DNA of 64,000 bases from Streptomyces sp. NBC_00820 (GTDB lineage Bacteria > Actinomycetota > Actinomycetes > Streptomycetales > Streptomycetaceae). A model generated the notes under the pieces. It was not told where the DNA came from. It worked only from the letters and a program-made list of their open reading frames with translations, and did no database searches. The stretch lies in NCBI RefSeq assembly GCF_036347055.1, contig NZ_CP108882.1, positions 3,051,001-3,115,000 of the forward strand, read 5' to 3'. Shown piece after piece: positions 60,990 to 64,000 of this stretch (its first letter is position 1; every line of letters begins with the position of its first letter). A program made the position numbers and the translations under genes.

Positions 60990-61053
60990 TTTCTAGTCCT
61001 GCCCCGGGAGCCCTGTCAATGTTTTGTCCGGACATTCGGACGAGGCCTTGACA
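60990..61053. promoter_or_regulatory. Divergent iol promoters with palindromic operator candidate
   Basis: For iolC: minus-strand TTGACA (plus 61014-61019), 18-base spacer, TAGAAA (60990-60995). For the rightward gene: TTGACA at 61048-61053 with a weak -10. Between them TGTCCGGACA (61025-61034) is a perfect 10-bp palindrome with an extra ttcggac half-site, a likely GntR-type (IolR?) operator that could control both directions. No regulator gene is in the window. Confidence 0.65.
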
Positions 61054-61083
61054 CCCTTTCCGGTGCCCCGCACCCTGGCGGCC

Positions 61084-61998
61084 ATGACGTCGTTGTCACC
61101 CCCCTCACTCTCCCGGATCCGGATCGGATCGGCGCCCGACTCGTGGGGCGTGTGGTTCCCGGACGACCCGCGGCAGGTCCCCTGGCGGCGCTTCCTCGAC
61201 GAGGTCGCCGGCTCCGGCTACGAGTGGATCGAGCTGGGCCCCTACGGCTACCTCCCGACCGACCCCGCGGTGCTCACCGAGGAGACCGCCCGACGCGGCC
61301 TGAAGGTGTCGGCCGGCACGGTCTTCACCGGCCTGCACCGCGGCCCGGCCGTGTGGGACGAGACCTGGGCGCACGTCAGCGACATCGCCGCCCTGACCCG
61401 GGCCATGGGCGCCCGCCATCTGGTCGTCATCCCCTCCTTCTGGCGCGACGACAAGACCGGGCAGGTGCTGGAGCCGTCCGAACTGACCCCCGAGCAGTGG
61501 CGGAACCTCACCTCGCTGACCGAGCGCCTGGGCCGTCAGGTGCGCGAGCGCTACGGCCTGACGATCGTCGTCCACCCGCACGCCGACACCCACATCGACA
61601 GCGAGGAGAACGTCACCCGGTTCCTCGACGGCACCGACGCGGACCTGGTGTCGCTGTGCCTGGACACCGGGCACTACGCCTACTGCGGCGGGGACAGCGT
61701 GAAGCTGATCGAGACCTACGGCGAGCGGATCGGCTATCTGCACCTCAAGCAGGTGGACCCGGAGGTCCTGGCCGAAGTCCGCGCCGACGGCACCCCGTTC
61801 GGCCCGGCGGTCGCGCGGGGCGTGATGTGCGAACCGCCCTCCGGGGTGCCGGCGCTGGGGCCGGTGCTGGCGGCGGCGGGGAGGCTGGACACCGACCTGT
61901 TCGCGATCGTCGAGCAGGACATGTACCCGTGCGCCCCGGACAGGCCGCTGCCGATCGCCCGCCGCACCCGGGCGTTCCTGAGGTCCTGCGGGGTGTGA
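61084..61998 (+). CDS. Sugar phosphate isomerase/epimerase, inosose-pathway type
   Basis: 304 residues, AP-endonuclease-2 TIM barrel. N-terminus RIGSAPDSWGVWFPDDPRQ, then EVAGSGYEWIELGPYGYLP; metal-site motifs VVHPHADTHI, LCLDTGHYAYCGG and YLHLKQVDPE. Relatives in iol clusters act as inosose isomerases or dehydratases (IolI, IolE, IolH); I cannot choose among them. Divergent from the iol operon and sharing its control region. ATG 61084 has only a weak ribosome site and lies close to the predicted promoter, so the leader is very short. Confidence 0.85.
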   Translation: MTSLSPPSLSRIRIGSAPDSWGVWFPDDPRQVPWRRFLDEVAGSGYEWIELGPYGYLPTDPAVLTEETARRGLKVSAGTVFTGLHRGPAVWDETWAHVSDIAALTRAMGARHLVVIPSFWRDDKTGQVLEPSELTPEQWRNLTSLTERLGRQVRERYGLTIVVHPHADTHIDSEENVTRFLDGTDADLVSLCLDTGHYAYCGGDSVKLIETYGERIGYLHLKQVDPEVLAEVRADGTPFGPAVARGVMCEPPSGVPALGPVLAAAGRLDTDLFAIVEQDMYPCAPDRPLPIARRTRAFLRSCGV

Positions 61999-62335
61999 CC
62001 CGCAACGGCCCGGGCGGTGCCGGTGACGCCCGGACGGCGACCGGGGCCCGGCCGGAACCGGCGGCGGGGCGACCGGAGTCCGCCGGGCCGGCGCGTCAAC
62101 TCGCCCCGCCCACAGGCCGGCGAGCACCTTCGCTGCGGTTCTGTCACAAACACCCCCTTCCTGTCACACATGTCGCGTCTACGCGGGCTCCGCGTCACAC
62201 CCGGTCGACAGCCGCTGTCCCGCGGTCACTCTGTGTCGTTCACCGGGCACAGGCATGGTGATCGCCAGCGCAGCGCCCGGCCCCCCGACGGCCGCATCCG
62301 GCCGCCCCCGCGGCGCGCGCAGGGAGGTGCAGCGC
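61999..62335. promoter_or_regulatory. Intergenic region with BldD-like box and ctgtcaca direct repeats
   Basis: At 62225-62238 gtcactctgtgtcg fits the BldD consensus (nTnACnCWGnGTnAn) except for G at the last defined A. Upstream, ctgtcaca occurs twice within 30 bases (near 62140 and 62161). Both lie ahead of the small DNA-binding gene at 62336. No gene is seen in the 337 bases. Confidence 0.4.
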
Positions 62336-62536
62336 ATGACCGACCGAAGGCTCTGGTCCTACAAGGAGATCGCGGCGCACATCCGGGTACAGCCCGACAC
62401 CGTACGTTCCTACCGCAAGCACGGGCTGCTGCCCCCACCCGACCACGTGGAGGGCGGCAAGCCGTACTGGTACGCCGACACCGTCCGCGCCTGGGTCGCC
62501 TCCCGCCCGGGCAATCGGGGCCGCAGAGACGACTGA
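62336..62536 (+). CDS. Small helix-turn-helix DNA-binding protein (MerR/AlpA-like)
   Basis: 66 residues. A single winged-helix reading head: LWSYKEIAAHIRVQPDTVRS, then YRKHGLLPPPDHVEGGKPYW and YADTVRAWVASRPG. The pattern is that of excisionase/AlpA and MerR N-terminal domains, without any effector or dimerisation part. AGGGAGG lies 8 bases before the ATG at 62336. It may regulate the convergent dehydrogenase or act developmentally; the sequence does not say. Confidence 0.85.
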   Translation: MTDRRLWSYKEIAAHIRVQPDTVRSYRKHGLLPPPDHVEGGKPYWYADTVRAWVASRPGNRGRRDD

Positions 62537-62737
62537 CCGCGGCGGGCCGCCGCCTTCGGGACACGGCGGCCGTGAGGGGCGGTGGTGCCACGTGGATCGT
62601 GACGGGCGGTCGTGACGCGAAGGCCGCGACAGGCAGTCGCGACACGGCACGTGACGGGCGCGGTCGTGACACGGCAGCCGTGACGGGCGGCCGTGACGGG
62701 CGGTCGCCGGGCCACCCCTCGCGGCCCGCCCCCGCGG
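62537..62737. repeat. cgtgacgggcgg-type direct repeats
   Basis: Between 62585 and 62712 the unit cgtgacgggcggtcg and shorter variants (cgcgacacggc, cgtgacacggcag) occur about eight times, on no coding frame. They separate two convergent genes and could form alternating hairpins that stop transcription. Confidence 0.55.
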
Positions 62738-63781
62738 TCAGCTCCAGGGCTCGACGACCGTCACGCCCGCCCCTGGTGCCGCGTCCATCGACGCCAGGGC
62801 CTGCGGGGCCGCGTCGAGCGGGATCGTCCGCGTCACCAGCAGGTCCGGGCGCAGCACTCCGGACCCGACCAGCTCCAGCATGCCCGGGTAGGCGTGCGCG
62901 GCCATGCCGTGGCTGCCGAGGAGTTCGAGCTCCAGGGATATGACCCGGGCCATGGGGACGGGGGTGGTGCCGTCGGCCGACGGCAGGAGGCCCACCTGGA
63001 CGTGGCGGCCCCGGCGGCGCAGGGAGGCGAGGGAGGCCGCGCAGGTGACGGGAGAGCCGAGGGCGTCGAGAGAGAGGTGAGCGCCCCCGCCGGTCAGCTC
63101 GCGGACTGCGGCGGCGGTGTCGGGTACGGCCGTCGCGTCCACGCACCACGCCGCGCCGAACCTCTCCGCCAGTTCCAGGGCCCGGGGGGACACGTCCACC
63201 GCGACCACCCGGGCCCCCGACGCCGCCGCGATCATGACGGCCGACAGGCCGACTCCGCCGCAGCCGTGCACCGCGACCCACTCCCCCGCCGCCACCCGGC
63301 CCTGGCCCACGACCGCGCGGAAGGCGGTGGCGAAGCGGCAGCCGAGGGCCGCGGCGGTGGCGTACGCCATGCCGTCGGGGATCGCCACCAGATTGACGTC
63401 GGCGTGGTCCAGGGCCACGAACTGGGCGAACGAGCCCCAGTGGTGGAAGCCGGGCTGGGTCTGCCGCTCGCACACCTGCTGGTCGCCGACCGCGCAGGAC
63501 GGGCAGGTGCCGCAGGCGCAGACGAAGGGCACGGTGACCCGGTCGCCCGGACGCCATCCCGTCACCCGGTCGCCCACCGCCTCGACGACTCCGGCGAGTT
63601 CGTGCCCGGGCACGTGCGGCAGCGTGATGTCCGGGTCGTGGCCCATCCAGCCGTGCCAGTCGCTGCGGCACAGCCCGGTCGCCTCGACCCGCACCACCAC
63701 CCCGTGCGCGGCGGGCACCGGGTCCGGCACCTCACGCACCTCCGCGGGCTTCCCGTACTCCTCGAACACCACGGCTCTCAT
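62738..63781 (-). CDS. Zinc-dependent alcohol dehydrogenase (MDR family)
   Basis: 347 residues. Catalytic zinc ligands in [12 protein letters not shown] and PGHELAG; structural-zinc cysteines in [20 protein letters not shown]-binding motif [14 protein letters not shown]. It oxidises an alcohol or reduces an aldehyde in the cytoplasm; substrate unknown. The start is ATG 63781, with a G-rich tract directly upstream. It is not linked to a pathway gene here. Confidence 0.92.
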   Translation of the reverse strand: MRAVVFEEYGKPAEVREVPDPVPAAHGVVVRVEATGLCRSDWHGWMGHDPDITLPHVPGHELAGVVEAVGDRVTGWRPGDRVTVPFVCACGTCPSCAVGDQQVCERQTQPGFHHWGSFAQFVALDHADVNLVAIPDGMAYATAAALGCRFATAFRAVVGQGRVAAGEWVAVHGCGGVGLSAVMIAAASGARVVAVDVSPRALELAERFGAAWCVDATAVPDTAAAVRELTGGGAHLSLDALGSPVTCAASLASLRRRGRHVQVGLLPSADGTTPVPMARVISLELELLGSHGMAAHAYPGMLELVGSGVLRPDLLVTRTIPLDAAPQALASMDAAPGAGVTVVEPWS

Positions 63782-63977
63782 GCCCCCACCCTGCCCAGCG
63801 GGGCGCCCGTACACGCCGGTTCGCCGCCGCGCGGGTACGGCCGCCCGGCCGGGCCGCACCTGATCCGGCAGGGGCTGTCCGCCGGGCCTGTCCGAACTGC
63901 ACCAAAGGGCGCGTCTGCATAAGGTGCGGGATAAATCGCCCAGCAGGAGCCCGAGGAAGCCCGAAGGGGACCCGACG

Positions 63978-64000
63978 TGAGCCACTCTCCGCCGCCCGGC
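63978..64000 (+). CDS. 5' end of a gene cut by the window edge
   Basis: GTG at 63978 is preceded by AAGGGGA at a 6-8 base distance, and the codons read MSHSPPPG up to the edge. Only eight codons are visible, so no function can be given and even the call is tentative. A gataaat element near 63930 could be its -10. Confidence 0.4.

Overview
The window is chromosomal DNA from a Streptomyces. It is very GC-rich with strong G/C third-position bias and many GTG starts and 4-base stop/start overlaps. It carries several genus-level markers together: chaplins, rodlins, a melC1-melC2 tyrosinase operon, a second single-strand binding protein of the SsbB type, and a TTA codon. The gene order (ssbB, two GTPases, tRNA-Arg, chaplin-melC2-melC1, chaplin, polysaccharide genes, chaplin pair, rodlin pair, inositol genes) matches what I recall of the S. 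coelicolor SCO268x-SCO273x region. That match is from memory and was not computed.

Layout. 1-6752: an ABC export system of two FtsX-type permeases and an ATPase. 6915-9686: a conserved hypothetical protein, a hotdog thioesterase and the translation factor EttA, all leftward. 9871-12644: a small secreted Cys protein, a sortase-anchored TQXA protein that lacks the thioester cysteine, and SsbB. 13150-17028: two overlapping dynamin-like GTPase genes, the first with a His/Asp-rich tandem-repeat N-terminus. 17301-17376: tRNA-Arg(UCU) with its terminator. About 17400-22060: a decayed integrative island behind that tRNA, holding two related tyrosine-integrase 3' fragments, a truncated host-type gene, an IS5-like transposase remnant, and small orphan proteins including a DUF1877 member. 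22143-26114: an exported adenosine-deaminase-like enzyme and a membrane-bound CDP-glycerol glycerophosphotransferase-like protein.

26417-49086 is a block devoted to the aerial surface. It holds short chaplins (chpG-, chpF- and chpD-like), tyrosinase MelC2 with its caddie MelC1, several secreted proteins and an eight-gene translationally coupled exopolysaccharide operon (32704-42347). It also holds a secreted GH26-like hydrolase, a flavin oxidoreductase, an unusual LPXTG-anchored chaplin on a Pro/Tyr/Gly/His repeat stalk, and three rodlins. The polysaccharide operon has a phosphoglycosyl transferase, two GT4 glycosyltransferases, a Wzy-like polymerase, a MurJ/Wzx-like flippase, a NodB deacetylase, a Wzz-like protein and a CelD/GNAT protein. 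Together these look able to build and export a modified polymer beside the hydrophobic chaplin/rodlin sheath.

49257-52801: an ABC-2 permease coupled to a serine-hydrolase/ABC-ATPase fusion that carries two copies of a short interspersed repeat. 53002-54417: an APC-family permease. 54839-61998: myo-inositol catabolism (iolA/mmsA, iolD, iolB, a Cgl0158-type barrel protein, iolC, and a divergent sugar-phosphate isomerase) around a palindromic operator candidate. 62336-64000: a small helix-turn-helix protein with a BldD-like box upstream, a zinc alcohol dehydrogenase, and the first codons of a gene running off the edge.
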